From: an uncultured Clostridia bacterium
Lineage (GTDB): Bacteria; Bacillota; Clostridia; Oscillospirales; CAG-272
Assembly: GCA_947302045.1 (NCBI GenBank)
Contig: CAMYUQ010000006.1
Span: 1 to 48,424 of the forward strand
Length of the DNA: 48,424 nucleotides
Direction: 5' to 3'
Below the pieces are notes generated by a model. It searched no databases and was not told the origin of the DNA. It saw only the letters and a list, made by a program, of their open reading frames with translations. Of this stretch, positions 16,486 through 24,068 are shown piece after piece (positions within the stretch are counted from its first letter, which is position 1; each line of letters starts with the position of its first letter). The translations under genes and the position numbers were made by a program.

Positions 16486-17451
16486 ATGCTCGTTACGTTT
16501 TTGATCGGCGCGATCTCGCTCGGAACCGTTTTGCTTTACGGCTGTATGGGCGAGACGCTGATGGAAAAATCGGGTCACCTCAACCTGGGGATCCCGGGGA
16601 TCATGTGCATGGGTACGGCAGGCGGTTGCCTCGGCATCGAGCTTTATCTCAAAGGACTTGCCGATCCCGCCGCCGCAAACTGGTTTTTGCTGATCCTGCT
16701 CTCGATCCTCTTCTCGATCCTGTTCTCGGTCTCCGCCGGGTTGATCTACGGATTTCTGACCGTGACCCTGCGCTGCAACCAGAACATCACCGGACTTGCG
16801 ATCACGACCTTCGGCTCGGGGCTTGCCCAGTTCGTCATGGACACCTACGTGACGCGCAAGGGCTTCGGCGCCGCCGGCAAGCTGATCTCCCGCGGCTTTG
16901 TGAACGATCCCAACGCAAACGGCGTTCTGCGGGTATTCTTCTCGCACGGATTCTTCGTTTATTTTGCCATTATCCTCGCCGTGATCTTTACGTTCGTTCT
17001 CAACCGCACGCGCGTGGGATTGCATCTGCGCTCGGTCGGTGAAAATCCCGCGACTGCCGACGCCGACGGCGTGAACGTGACCGCATACAAGTACGGTTCG
17101 ATCCTGATCGGCAGTGCCGTTGCCGGATTTGGCGGACTCTTCTACATCATGGACTACCTCAAAGGGAGCTGGGAGAACGCTTCCACCATCGAGGCGTTCG
17201 GCTGGCTTGCCATCGCGCTGGTCATCTTCGCACTCTGGAAGCCGAACTATTCCATCTTCGGTTCGATCCTCTTCGGCGGACTTTCCATTGCCGCGTTCGT
17301 GCTCAAAGGAAGCTCCACGCAAAAGGAACTGCTCAAACTGTTGCCTTATATCATCACGGTTCTTGTGCTGGTGTTCACGAGCATCCGCAAAAAACGGGAA
17401 AATCAGCCCCCTGCATCGCTCGGGCTTTCCTACTTCCGCGAGGATCGGTAA
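16486..17451 (+). CDS. Nucleoside ABC transporter permease 2
   Basis: This is the second membrane subunit (321 residues, YufQ-like). It begins LVTFLIGAISLGTVLLYGCMGE, has the characteristic EKSGHLNLGIPGIMCMG early motif, and the coupling region LNRTRVGLHLRSVGENPATADADGVNV. Eight to nine hydrophobic stretches are visible. The gene ends the xpt-linked transporter set, and a strong terminator follows. Substrate is inferred from the family and from the neighbouring xpt: purine nucleosides are most likely. Confidence 0.9.
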   Translation: MLVTFLIGAISLGTVLLYGCMGETLMEKSGHLNLGIPGIMCMGTAGGCLGIELYLKGLADPAAANWFLLILLSILFSILFSVSAGLIYGFLTVTLRCNQNITGLAITTFGSGLAQFVMDTYVTRKGFGAAGKLISRGFVNDPNANGVLRVFFSHGFFVYFAIILAVIFTFVLNRTRVGLHLRSVGENPATADADGVNVTAYKYGSILIGSAVAGFGGLFYIMDYLKGSWENASTIEAFGWLAIALVIFALWKPNYSIFGSILFGGLSIAAFVLKGSSTQKELLKLLPYIITVLVLVFTSIRKKRENQPPASLGLSYFREDR

Positions 17452-17503
17452 TCACCCGCGCAATCGGTTGAAAACAGTTTGTTAATATCTTTCAAAAATC
17501 TAT

Positions 17504-17531
17504 AGGGTGGAGAAAAAACTCCACCCTTTTT
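17504..17531 (+). terminator. Strong intrinsic terminator after the transporter genes
   Basis: GGGTGGAG (17505–17512) pairs with CTCCACCC (17519–17526) around an A6 loop. An A before and TTTTT after complete a canonical terminator. Confidence 0.92.
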
Positions 17532-17593
17532 ATCCTGTCGAAAAGAAATCTCTTTTTGGATGCGGAGAGGAACGAAAATTTTTGATGCGAAGG

Positions 17594-17622
17594 TTGCATT
17601 TTTCCGGATCGTATGGTATAAT
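17594..17622 (+). promoter_or_regulatory. Sigma-A promoter for the DUF4160/DUF2442 pair
   Basis: TTGCAT (17594–17599), a 17-bp spacer ending in TGG, and TATAAT (17617–17622). Confidence 0.78.
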
Positions 17623-17652
17623 AAAAACAGAATCAGACAGGAGCGTGACAAA

Positions 17653-17919
17653 ATGCCGGAACTAAGCAGATTTTTCAATATCGTAATCAAAATGATTTAC
17701 GCAGACAATTCGCAGCATTACAAGCCGCATTTTCACGTCTATTATGCAGAATATGAAGCATCCGTCGGGATCGACGGAGAATTGTTGGCGGGTTCTTTGC
17801 CGGTCAAGCAACTGAGAATGGTGCAGGCGTGGGCGGCAATTCACGAGGAAGAGCTGTATCGCGCGTGGAATCAGGCAGTGAAGGGAATTCCTTTCGGAAA
17901 GATCGCTCCGCTCCAATAA
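17653..17919 (+). CDS. DUF4160 family protein
   Basis: This 88-residue protein has the family pattern FNIVIKMIYADNSQHYKPHFHVYYAEYEASVGIDG (the His-Pro-His segment is conserved) followed by a helical C-terminal half. The function is not established. DUF4160 genes are frequently adjacent to DUF2442 genes, as here, and the pair has been suspected to be a toxin–antitoxin-like module. The ATG at 17653 is preceded by AGGAGCG and a good promoter. An upstream in-frame start would be in the promoter itself. Confidence 0.82.
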   Translation: MPELSRFFNIVIKMIYADNSQHYKPHFHVYYAEYEASVGIDGELLAGSLPVKQLRMVQAWAAIHEEELYRAWNQAVKGIPFGKIAPLQ

Positions 17920-17931
17920 AGGAGGATGACT

Positions 17932-18219
17932 ATGTATATCGAAAACGGAATCGCATACGCCGGCGAGAAAAAGCCGGTTTTGAAAATCAACGGTGTTCGT
18001 GCAATGGAAGATTACCGTCTATGGGTACGGTTCAATACGGGAGAAACCAAAATTTATGATATGACGCCGCTTCTTTCACAGCCGGCTTTTCTGCCGTTGT
18101 GCGACGCTGCCGTGTTTCGCTCGGTATTCCTTGATTACGGGATCCCGGTTTGGAAAGACGGAGAAATTGACATTGCGCCGGAAGAACTTTATGAAAAAGG
18201 AACAACCGTTCCGGCATAA
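17932..18219 (+). CDS. DUF2442 family protein
   Basis: This 95-residue protein carries the DUF2442 pattern: a short N-terminal strand, YRLWVRFNTGETKIYDMTPLL, then FRSVFLDYGIPVWKDGEIDIAPEELYE. The ATG at 17932 is preferred over one 6 bp upstream because AGGAGG ends at 17925. It lies 12 bp after the DUF4160 gene, and a terminator follows. The role is unknown; the conserved pairing suggests the two proteins act together. Confidence 0.82.
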   Translation: MYIENGIAYAGEKKPVLKINGVRAMEDYRLWVRFNTGETKIYDMTPLLSQPAFLPLCDAAVFRSVFLDYGIPVWKDGEIDIAPEELYEKGTTVPA

Positions 18220-18222
18220 AAC

Positions 18223-18263
18223 AAACGGGAGCAGAAAAGTTACAAACTTTTCTGCTCCCGTTT
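18223..18263 (+). terminator. 19-bp perfect stem-loop after DUF2442
   Basis: Positions 18223–18241 pair perfectly with 18245–18263 around a 3-nt loop. The following T tract is short, but the outer AAAC...GTTT ends and convergent genes suggest a bidirectional terminator. Confidence 0.8.
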
Positions 18264-18272
18264 ATGTCTGGT

Positions 18273-18317
18273 AAGGTCGCCGCTTTTTGAAAAAAGCGGC
18301 ACCAAAAACTTTTCCCA
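18273..18317. repeat. Hairpin-repeat family member
   Basis: AAGGTC followed by a GCCGCTTTTT stem (18279–18288) that pairs with 18291–18300, then ACCAAAAACTTTTCCC. This is the same design as 62–110 and 9,407–9,452. Confidence 0.75.
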
Positions 18318-18340
18318 GGGGGTATGCGAACGGCAGGGAA

Positions 18341-18826
18341 TTATTTGTCTTCCCGGTCGATCTTTTTATAGTCCTCTTCATCCACGATGCAACCGAACTT
18401 TTCGCCGCACGCCGGGCAGACCAGATTCTCGGGATCCAGCTCTTCGTCAAAGCAAACCGTCTCCCCGCAGGAAGGACATACGATCTCGTAGTAGTCGCTG
18501 TCGTCGCAACCGTCGCAGTTCTCGCAATCGCCGTCGCATTCCCCGTCGTCTTCATCTTCGTCTTCGTCGTAGGGCTCTTCGTCCAGAAAATCTTCCACGG
18601 CTTGCAGATCGTCGTCAAGCTCTTCCACATAGTCGGTCAGATCGTTCAGATCCTCGTCGATCTCGTCGATGTCGTTGTGAATTTCGGCAACGTCCGCCGT
18701 CAGCTCATCCACCAGATCGAGGAGCGCCGCGAGAACCTTGCCCTCCTTGGTCGTCTGATCCAGTTCCAGCCCCTCGGCAAGCCCTTTGATATACGCCGCT
18801 TTTTCGGTCAGTTTCTTTTCACCCAT
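18341..18826 (-). CDS. CD1247-type acidic zinc-ribbon protein
   Basis: This 161-residue protein has an N-terminal domain (about 1–50, MGEKKLTEKAAYIKGLAEG...) that matches the CD1247 N-terminal family of Clostridia. It is followed by a very acidic helical region, a Cys-rich stretch (CDGDCENCDGC) and a zinc-ribbon-like end with CPSCG and CPACG pairs. The function is unknown. It lies 65 bp after efp on the same strand, an association I believe is common in related Clostridia. The local Asp/Glu density is extreme. Confidence 0.8.
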   Translation of the reverse strand: MGEKKLTEKAAYIKGLAEGLELDQTTKEGKVLAALLDLVDELTADVAEIHNDIDEIDEDLNDLTDYVEELDDDLQAVEDFLDEEPYDEDEDEDDGECDGDCENCDGCDDSDYYEIVCPSCGETVCFDEELDPENLVCPACGEKFGCIVDEEDYKKIDREDK

Positions 18827-18891
18827 CTTCTTTTTCCTCCGTTTGTTTTTTGAAAAAAGGGGAGCGGATTTCGCGGCTCCCCTTGTTGTTT

Positions 18892-19452
18892 TTATGCTCT
18901 CGAAAGATATTCGCCCGTCCGGGTGTCGATTTTGAGAACGTCCCCTTCGTTGATGAAGAGCGGCACGCGGATCTCCGCACCGGTTTCAAGCGTTGCCGGT
19001 TTGAGCGTGTTGGTTGCGGTGTTGCCTGCAAAGCCGGGATCGGTTTGCGTTACGGCAAGCTCCACGAACGTGGGCGGCTCCACGCCGAACACGTTGCCTT
19101 TATAGGAAATGATCTTGCACATCATCTCTTCCTTGACGAACCGGAAGTTCTCCCCGACCTTGTCGTGCGGAATGAGGGTCTCTTCCCAGGTTTCGGTATC
19201 CATGAAGTGATAAAGATCGCCGTCGTCGTAGGAATACTGCATATCTTTGCGTTCGATATAAGCGTTCTCGAATTTGTCGGTGGGGTTGAAGGTCCGCTCG
19301 GTCACCGCTCCCGAGATCACGTTTTTGAGCTTGGTGCGGACGAACGCCGCTCCCTTGCCCGGTTTGACGTGCTGGAATTCGATGATCTGCAAAACGTTGC
19401 CCTGACCGTCGTCGAACGTGATGCCGTTCTTAAAATCGCCTGCTACTACCAT
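18892..19452 (-). CDS. efp: Elongation factor P
   Basis: EF-P enters stalled ribosomes and promotes peptide bonds at polyproline stretches. The 186-residue length and three beta domains fit the family. The tip loop is [14 protein letters not shown], with Lys33 at the position modified in other bacteria (Lys32 in Bacillus, which carries 5-aminopentanol). The C-terminal motif is GEYLSRA. The ATG follows GGAGGT, and a clear promoter lies upstream. No epmA/epmB-type modification genes are in the window. Confidence 0.97.
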   Translation of the reverse strand: MVVAGDFKNGITFDDGQGNVLQIIEFQHVKPGKGAAFVRTKLKNVISGAVTERTFNPTDKFENAYIERKDMQYSYDDGDLYHFMDTETWEETLIPHDKVGENFRFVKEEMMCKIISYKGNVFGVEPPTFVELAVTQTDPGFAGNTATNTLKPATLETGAEIRVPLFINEGDVLKIDTRTGEYLSRA

Positions 19453-19514
19453 TGTGTTATACCTCCGGAATATCGGAACTTTTTCGGAATTTTTCCATCC
19501 CGTTCTTACACTTT

Positions 19515-19543
19515 ATTTTACACCATTTTCGTCGTTTTTGCAA
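19515..19543 (-). promoter_or_regulatory. Sigma-A promoter for efp
   Basis: On the minus strand TTGCAA (19538–19543) and TAAAAT (19515–19520) are separated by 17 bp. Confidence 0.78.
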
Positions 19544-19581
19544 GGGCTTTTTTGAAGTTTTTTCAAAAAAACGGCAAAAAC

Positions 19582-20181
19582 TTATTTCTCGGGGTCAAGA
19601 TATTTCCAGTAGGACGCCAGATAGACGATCCCCGACCAGACGGTAAATAGGATCGCCGCCCCCGTTACAATGTAGGTCGCGTAGTAGATCCCGCCGGTTT
19701 CCCAGCCGGCGAGGCGGTAGACCACCGGTTCGGCAAGCGCCAGAATGACGCAGGCCATCTGCGTGACGGTCTTGATCTTGCCGAGCATATTCGCCGGAAC
19801 GACCACGCCGCCCGAGGTGGAAGCGACCAGACGGATCGAGGCAACCGCCAGCTCCCGGAAGATGGTGACGATGAGCATCGCCATAAAGATCCAGAACATC
19901 CAGCCGTTCCCCTCCCGGAATCCGCGGCAGACCAGCCCGAACACCGCCGCGATCACCATGAATTTATCGGCGAGCGGATCGAGAAATTTTCCGAAATCGG
20001 TGATGAGATGATACTTGCGCGCGATCTTGCCGTCGAGCAGATCGGTCAGCGAGGCGATGATGAAAACCGCCAGCGCGATCGCGTTGCTCCAAATCGAGTA
20101 GGGCAGGATCGTGAAAACCAGAATGACCGGCACCAGAAACAGGCGCGCCACGGTCAGTTTGTTCGGCAGATTGAGTTTCAT
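19582..20181 (-). CDS. pgsA: Phosphatidylglycerophosphate synthase
   Basis: The enzyme condenses CDP-diacylglycerol with glycerol 3-phosphate, the committed step to phosphatidylglycerol. The 199-residue membrane protein has the CDP-alcohol phosphotransferase signature with DLLDGKIARKY and GKFLDPLADK (D-G-x2-A-R ... G-x3-D-x3-D) and about five hydrophobic segments. Its ATG overlaps the rimO stop by 4 bp, so translation is coupled. The rimO–pgsA order is common in Firmicutes. Confidence 0.95.
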   Translation of the reverse strand: MKLNLPNKLTVARLFLVPVILVFTILPYSIWSNAIALAVFIIASLTDLLDGKIARKYHLITDFGKFLDPLADKFMVIAAVFGLVCRGFREGNGWMFWIFMAMLIVTIFRELAVASIRLVASTSGGVVVPANMLGKIKTVTQMACVILALAEPVVYRLAGWETGGIYYATYIVTGAAILFTVWSGIVYLASYWKYLDPEK

Positions 20182-21548
20182 GCTTCGCTTTCCTTTCTGT
20201 CAGATCGTTCGTTTACCAATACACCGTAGAGATCGTAGTCCACGACCTCCCGGATCTTCACCCTGACAAGACTTCCGGGCGCGACACGCGTCCCGGATTT
20301 GAAATAGACCTTCCCGTCGATCTCGGGAGCGTCGGCGGCACTGCGCCCGTAGTGAACCTCTGCCACCGTATCGTAGTTCTCACAGAGAACGTCCAGCGTT
20401 TGCCCGATCTTTTCCCGGTTGCGCGCCTCGTGGATCTCGGTCTGCTTGCGCATGAGCAGATCGGCGCGGTCCTGCTTGACCTGCTCGTCGATCTGATCCA
20501 GAAAATCGTAGGCAGGCGTGCCTTCTTCTCTCGAATAGGGAAAAACGCCGGCGCGATCGAATTTCTGCTCGTCGAGGAAGGCGCAAAGTTCGGCGAAATC
20601 TTCTTCGGTCTCGCCCGGAAATCCCACGATGAAGGTCGTGCGGATCACGATGCCCGGGATCTCCCGGCGCAGTTTGGCAAGCACTTCCCGGATCAGGGTG
20701 CTGTCGCCTTTCCGGTTCATCCGGTGCAGGATGTTATCGCTGATGTGTTGGAGCGGAATATCGATGTATTTGAGGATCCGCGGATTATCCCGCATCTCGG
20801 CGATCAGCTCGTCGGTGATCTTGTCCGGGTAGCAGTAGAGCAGGCGGATCCACGGAATCTTCGTTGCCTCTGTGATTTTCCGCAGCAGTTCGGCGAGCGC
20901 GTAATGCCCGTAAAGGTCGGCGCCGTAGCGGGTGATGTCCTGCGCGATGACCGTCAGCTCCTTCACGCCGAGCGCTTCGAGGTCTTTCGCCTCTTTGACA
21001 AGCTCTTCCATCGGGCGGGAACGGAACTTTCCGCGGATGTAGGGAATGGCGCAGTAGGTGCAGCGGTTGTCGCAGCCCTCGGCGATTTTGAGGTACGCCG
21101 CTCCGTCCGGCGTGGTCAGGATCCGGTCGCCTCCGAGCGCGACGGTATCCCTGTCGTCGTGGCAGTAGAATTTTTGGTGCGAGCCCTTTTTCTTTTTGAC
21201 CGTTACCGCCTCGATGGCATCCACGATCTGATGGATGCTGCCGACCCCCAACACTGCGTCGACCTCGGGAAATTCTTTGAGAACCTCCTCGCCGTACCGC
21301 TCGGCAAGACAGCCGGTGACGATGATGGCTTTCAGATGCCGATGCTTTTTGAGCCAGGCAATATCGAGAATGTTGTCGATGGCTTCCTTTTTCGCGCTCT
21401 CGATAAAGGCGCAGGTGTTGATGATAACGACGTCCGCTTCGGTCTCCTCGGGCGTGATCTCATAGCCCGCCGCCAGCACCTCGTGGAGCATCACTTCGGT
21501 GTCGAGCTGGTTTTTGGGACAGCCGAGCGAAACGAATCCGATTTTCAT
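20178..21548 (-). CDS. rimO: Ribosomal protein S12 methylthiotransferase RimO
   Basis: RimO is a radical-SAM enzyme that adds a methylthio group to the conserved Asp of ribosomal protein S12. The 456-residue protein has the N-terminal cluster cysteines Cys10 (SLGCPKNQ), Cys46 and Cys80, the radical-SAM CxxxCxxC triad at Cys159, Cys163 and Cys166 (GCDNRCTYCAIP), and a C-terminal TRAM domain (about 385–450). The start follows AAAGGACGG. It is the first gene of the rimO–pgsA pair. Confidence 0.96.
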   Translation of the reverse strand: MKIGFVSLGCPKNQLDTEVMLHEVLAAGYEITPEETEADVVIINTCAFIESAKKEAIDNILDIAWLKKHRHLKAIIVTGCLAERYGEEVLKEFPEVDAVLGVGSIHQIVDAIEAVTVKKKKGSHQKFYCHDDRDTVALGGDRILTTPDGAAYLKIAEGCDNRCTYCAIPYIRGKFRSRPMEELVKEAKDLEALGVKELTVIAQDITRYGADLYGHYALAELLRKITEATKIPWIRLLYCYPDKITDELIAEMRDNPRILKYIDIPLQHISDNILHRMNRKGDSTLIREVLAKLRREIPGIVIRTTFIVGFPGETEEDFAELCAFLDEQKFDRAGVFPYSREEGTPAYDFLDQIDEQVKQDRADLLMRKQTEIHEARNREKIGQTLDVLCENYDTVAEVHYGRSAADAPEIDGKVYFKSGTRVAPGSLVRVKIREVVDYDLYGVLVNERSDRKESEA

Positions 21549-21586
21549 GCAGTGGTTTCCGTCCTTTCGGAAAAATTATCTCTGGA

Positions 21587-22711
21587 TCAGGGTTTGGGAA
21601 CCGACCGGCAGACGGTTCTGCAAATTTGCTCGGCGGCATCCGGAATGACGAGATCGGCAACGATTCGGGTCAGCTCCTCCCGCGCCGCCGGGTCTGCCAA
21701 AAGATCCCGGACGTCCCGGGCGATCTCTTTCCAGTCGGTGGCGCCGACCGCCGCGCTCCGCTCGGTCAGGAACGCAAGATTGCGCGCCTCGGTTCCGGGC
21801 AGTTCCCGGTAGAGCACCGCCGGCAGACCGCAGACCATCGCCTCGGTCACCGGAACGCCGCGCGGCTTGCCGATGACAAGATCGGCGGCGAACAGATACC
21901 GCTCTACCGGAACCTCGAACGAGAGGACCCTGACCCGGTCGGAGGCAAGCGGGAGCAGTTCCGAGCGCAGTTTATCGTCCTGTCCGCAAAGGATCGCCAG
22001 AACGGTGTCGGCAGGCAGTGCTTTGGAAAGTTCGCGGATTTTTTTCGCGGTTTTGACCGGCGCCATCAGGTTTCCGGCGCGCAGAACAACCAGCGCGCCG
22101 TCGGTCGGCAAAGAAAGCTCCTGCCGCAGCTCGGTCTTTTTGCCGTGGGGCGCCGCAAAACAGGCGCGCACGGGAATGCCGCAGGCATAGAGCCGGTCGG
22201 CTCCGATCCCGCAGCGAACAAAATCGCCGAGCAGCATCCGGTGCGGAATGAAACAGCCGTCGGCTTCCATCTCGGATAGCCCGATGGGGCAGGAATAGTC
22301 GGTTGCAACGAAGTAAAACGGGGGCGTTTCGCCGTACCGGCGGCGCACCTCGGTCATCATCATGCCCGAATAGACGTGCGGACAGATGACGGCGGAATAG
22401 TCTCCCTGTGAAAGCGCCTTGTGCAGTGCGTCCGCTCCGATCGCGCAAAGGCGGTAAAGCCGCTTGGCGGCGTTGGCCTCGGTGATCGAGAAGCCGCGCC
22501 CGAGCAGGCGCGATACCCGCCGGTAGAGCATCGATTTTCCCCACCGCGCGAGCGCGTTTGCCGTCTCCGGCGACATTTTCAGCGCGTCCAGCAGATCAAA
22601 CGGGACATTCATCAGATTCAGTTGTTCGGTCAGCGCGTCGGTGACCGAATGATAGGTTTTCCCGGTATCAGCCGAGAGGATCAGAATCCTGCGCGCAGTT
22701 CCTGTGTGCAT
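21587..22711 (-). CDS. Glycosyltransferase, MGDG-synthase/GT28-like
   Basis: This 374-residue protein resembles the diacylglycerol glycosyltransferases related to MurG and plant MGDG synthase: an N-terminal domain starting RILILSADTGKTYHS, a Tyr/Cys-rich segment FYFVATDYSCPIG, and a C-terminal sugar-nucleotide domain with GKPRGVPVTEAMVCGLPAVL. The usual GGGH acceptor loop is replaced by TGKTYHS. It is the last gene of a cassette with a CrtO-like acyltransferase and a PAP2 phosphatase, and overlaps the acyltransferase gene by 44 bp. I infer synthesis of a glycolipid; acceptor and sugar are unknown. Confidence 0.85.
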   Translation of the reverse strand: MHTGTARRILILSADTGKTYHSVTDALTEQLNLMNVPFDLLDALKMSPETANALARWGKSMLYRRVSRLLGRGFSITEANAAKRLYRLCAIGADALHKALSQGDYSAVICPHVYSGMMMTEVRRRYGETPPFYFVATDYSCPIGLSEMEADGCFIPHRMLLGDFVRCGIGADRLYACGIPVRACFAAPHGKKTELRQELSLPTDGALVVLRAGNLMAPVKTAKKIRELSKALPADTVLAILCGQDDKLRSELLPLASDRVRVLSFEVPVERYLFAADLVIGKPRGVPVTEAMVCGLPAVLYRELPGTEARNLAFLTERSAAVGATDWKEIARDVRDLLADPAAREELTRIVADLVIPDAAEQICRTVCRSVPKP

Positions 22712-23195
22712 TCTGTTGTCGCACCTCTCTTTCTTCCAGTCGCTTTGCCAGCGAGAGGAGCATCGGTCGGTTATACCGCTGGATCACAACGAACACCAGG
22801 TTGCCGAGCGCGTATCCGACGGTCAGGATCACACCGCAGATTCGATGTTCGCGCCAGAAAAACGGAATGGGAACGCCGCAAAAGATCAGCGCAACGTGGA
22901 TGACCTCCGCCACGCAGGTCTCCTGCACGAGCCGATAGACCTGCTCCGCACGCGGAGCAACTCCCAGCCGTTTGGGGATCATCTTCTTCCGCACGCGGCT
23001 CATATCCGGCACGCGGTCTTTCCATTTTTTGACCCGGACTTTATCGTAGACCCTGCCGCCCCGTTCCCACCCCCACGGGCGAAACGGAAACTTTTCGGCG
23101 TGAAACCACTTGCGCGGCAGTGCCTCTCCCACAAAGAAGAGCCCCATGCCGACGACGACGGTATAAAACACGGTGATGACAAACGAAATTACCAT
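22668..23195 (-). CDS. CrtO-like (glycosyl-diaponeurosporenoate) acyltransferase family protein
   Basis: This 175-residue membrane protein resembles Staphylococcus aureus CrtO, which acylates the sugar of staphyloxanthin. The shared features I recognise are an N-terminal hydrophobic segment, a WE.GGRVYDKVRVKKWKDRVPD-type motif near residues 40–62, CVAEVIHVALIF, and the C-terminal VVIQRYNRPMLL. No carotenoid genes are in the window, so it more likely acylates the glycolipid made by the neighbouring glycosyltransferase. The ATG at 23195 follows GGAGG and lies 5 bp after the PAP2 gene. Confidence 0.78.
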   Translation of the reverse strand: MVISFVITVFYTVVVGMGLFFVGEALPRKWFHAEKFPFRPWGWERGGRVYDKVRVKKWKDRVPDMSRVRKKMIPKRLGVAPRAEQVYRLVQETCVAEVIHVALIFCGVPIPFFWREHRICGVILTVGYALGNLVFVVIQRYNRPMLLSLAKRLEEREVRQQNAHRNCAQDSDPLG

Positions 23196-23200
23196 GCGGC

Positions 23201-23962
23201 TCAACCTCCGGACGTATCTTCCGGAAACGGCTGTTCTTTTGCCGCGCGGCGGGCGACCCATCTTCTCTCCCAGACCGGGTAGAGAACGAACTGGATCAGG
23301 TAGCAGATGACGCCGACTCCCAGCGCCGCGAAAATATCGATCACCGAATGCTGTTTGAGAAAAACGGTGGAAAGGGTGATCAGAATCGTCGAGATCCAGA
23401 AAAAGAGCTTCCAGCCGACGCCTTGCATCGTTTTGCTGTGCAGTCCGGCAAAGAAGACCGCCAAAGACCCGAGCACGTGGATCGAGGGACAGACGTTGGT
23501 ATTGGTATCAAAATCGTAAAGGCCGCTCACCACCCGGATCAGCAGGTTGTCCCGCGTGAAGGCGACCGGGCGCAGCTCCTGCATGGTGGGATAGGCGATG
23601 TAGATGACAACGGTGGAAGAATAGGTCAGGATGATCGCCCACATGAAGTTGCGGAAGGCGCGTGGCTCCCAAAGGAACCAGAATGCGCCGCAGCCGATCA
23701 GAAAAGCGAACCAGAAATAATAGGGAATGGCGAACCACTCGCAAAAGGGGATGAGATCGTCGAGCCGGCTGTAAACCGGGTGATAATGGATCTCGGTGAG
23801 TCTGGGCAAAAACTGTTCCAGAAAGAGGAAGGTCGGCCCGTAGAACGCCCAGTAGAGTAACAGGAGAATATGATTATACCGCCGGGAAAACAGGTTGCGG
23901 AAGCGCAGATCCTTATAATAATCCCAGACCGGCGAAATCCATTTCGGCAGCGTCTTTTTCAA
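23201..23962 (-). CDS. PAP2 superfamily (Aur1-like) membrane phosphatase
   Basis: This 253-residue membrane protein has about six helices and the PAP2 motifs of the inositol-phosphotransferase-like branch: LRPVAF, PSIHVLGSL and LKQHSVIDIFAA with the catalytic His and nucleophile-supporting Asp. Such proteins dephosphorylate or exchange headgroups of membrane lipids. The start is taken as TTG at 23962 because AAAGGAGG lies 7 bp upstream; the ATG at 24028 lacks such a site. It heads the presumed glycolipid cassette: phosphatidate could be converted to diacylglycerol for the glycosyltransferase, which is inference. Confidence 0.82.
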   Translation of the reverse strand: MKKTLPKWISPVWDYYKDLRFRNLFSRRYNHILLLLYWAFYGPTFLFLEQFLPRLTEIHYHPVYSRLDDLIPFCEWFAIPYYFWFAFLIGCGAFWFLWEPRAFRNFMWAIILTYSSTVVIYIAYPTMQELRPVAFTRDNLLIRVVSGLYDFDTNTNVCPSIHVLGSLAVFFAGLHSKTMQGVGWKLFFWISTILITLSTVFLKQHSVIDIFAALGVGVICYLIQFVLYPVWERRWVARRAAKEQPFPEDTSGG

Positions 23963-23969
23963 CGGATGA

Positions 23970-23977
23970 CCTCCTTT
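23970..23977 (-). promoter_or_regulatory. Ribosome-binding site that fixes a TTG start
   Basis: AAAGGAGG on the minus strand lies 7 bp before TTG at 23962, which decides the start of the PAP2 gene. Confidence 0.7.
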
Positions 23978-24068
23978 CAGCCCGCAAAGAACAACGGGGC
24001 AGGCACTACGGAATTCATTATACCACATTTTTCGCGCGATTGCAATCTTTGTGCCGCAAAAACCCGGA

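Noticed and set aside
23201..24015. Staphyloxanthin-type carotenoid locus
   Set aside because: Only a CrtO-like acyltransferase is present; no desaturase, synthase or oxidase gene is in the window.
24026..24028. ATG start for the PAP2 gene
   Set aside because: It has no ribosome-binding site. The TTG at 23,962 has AAAGGAGG 7 bp upstream.
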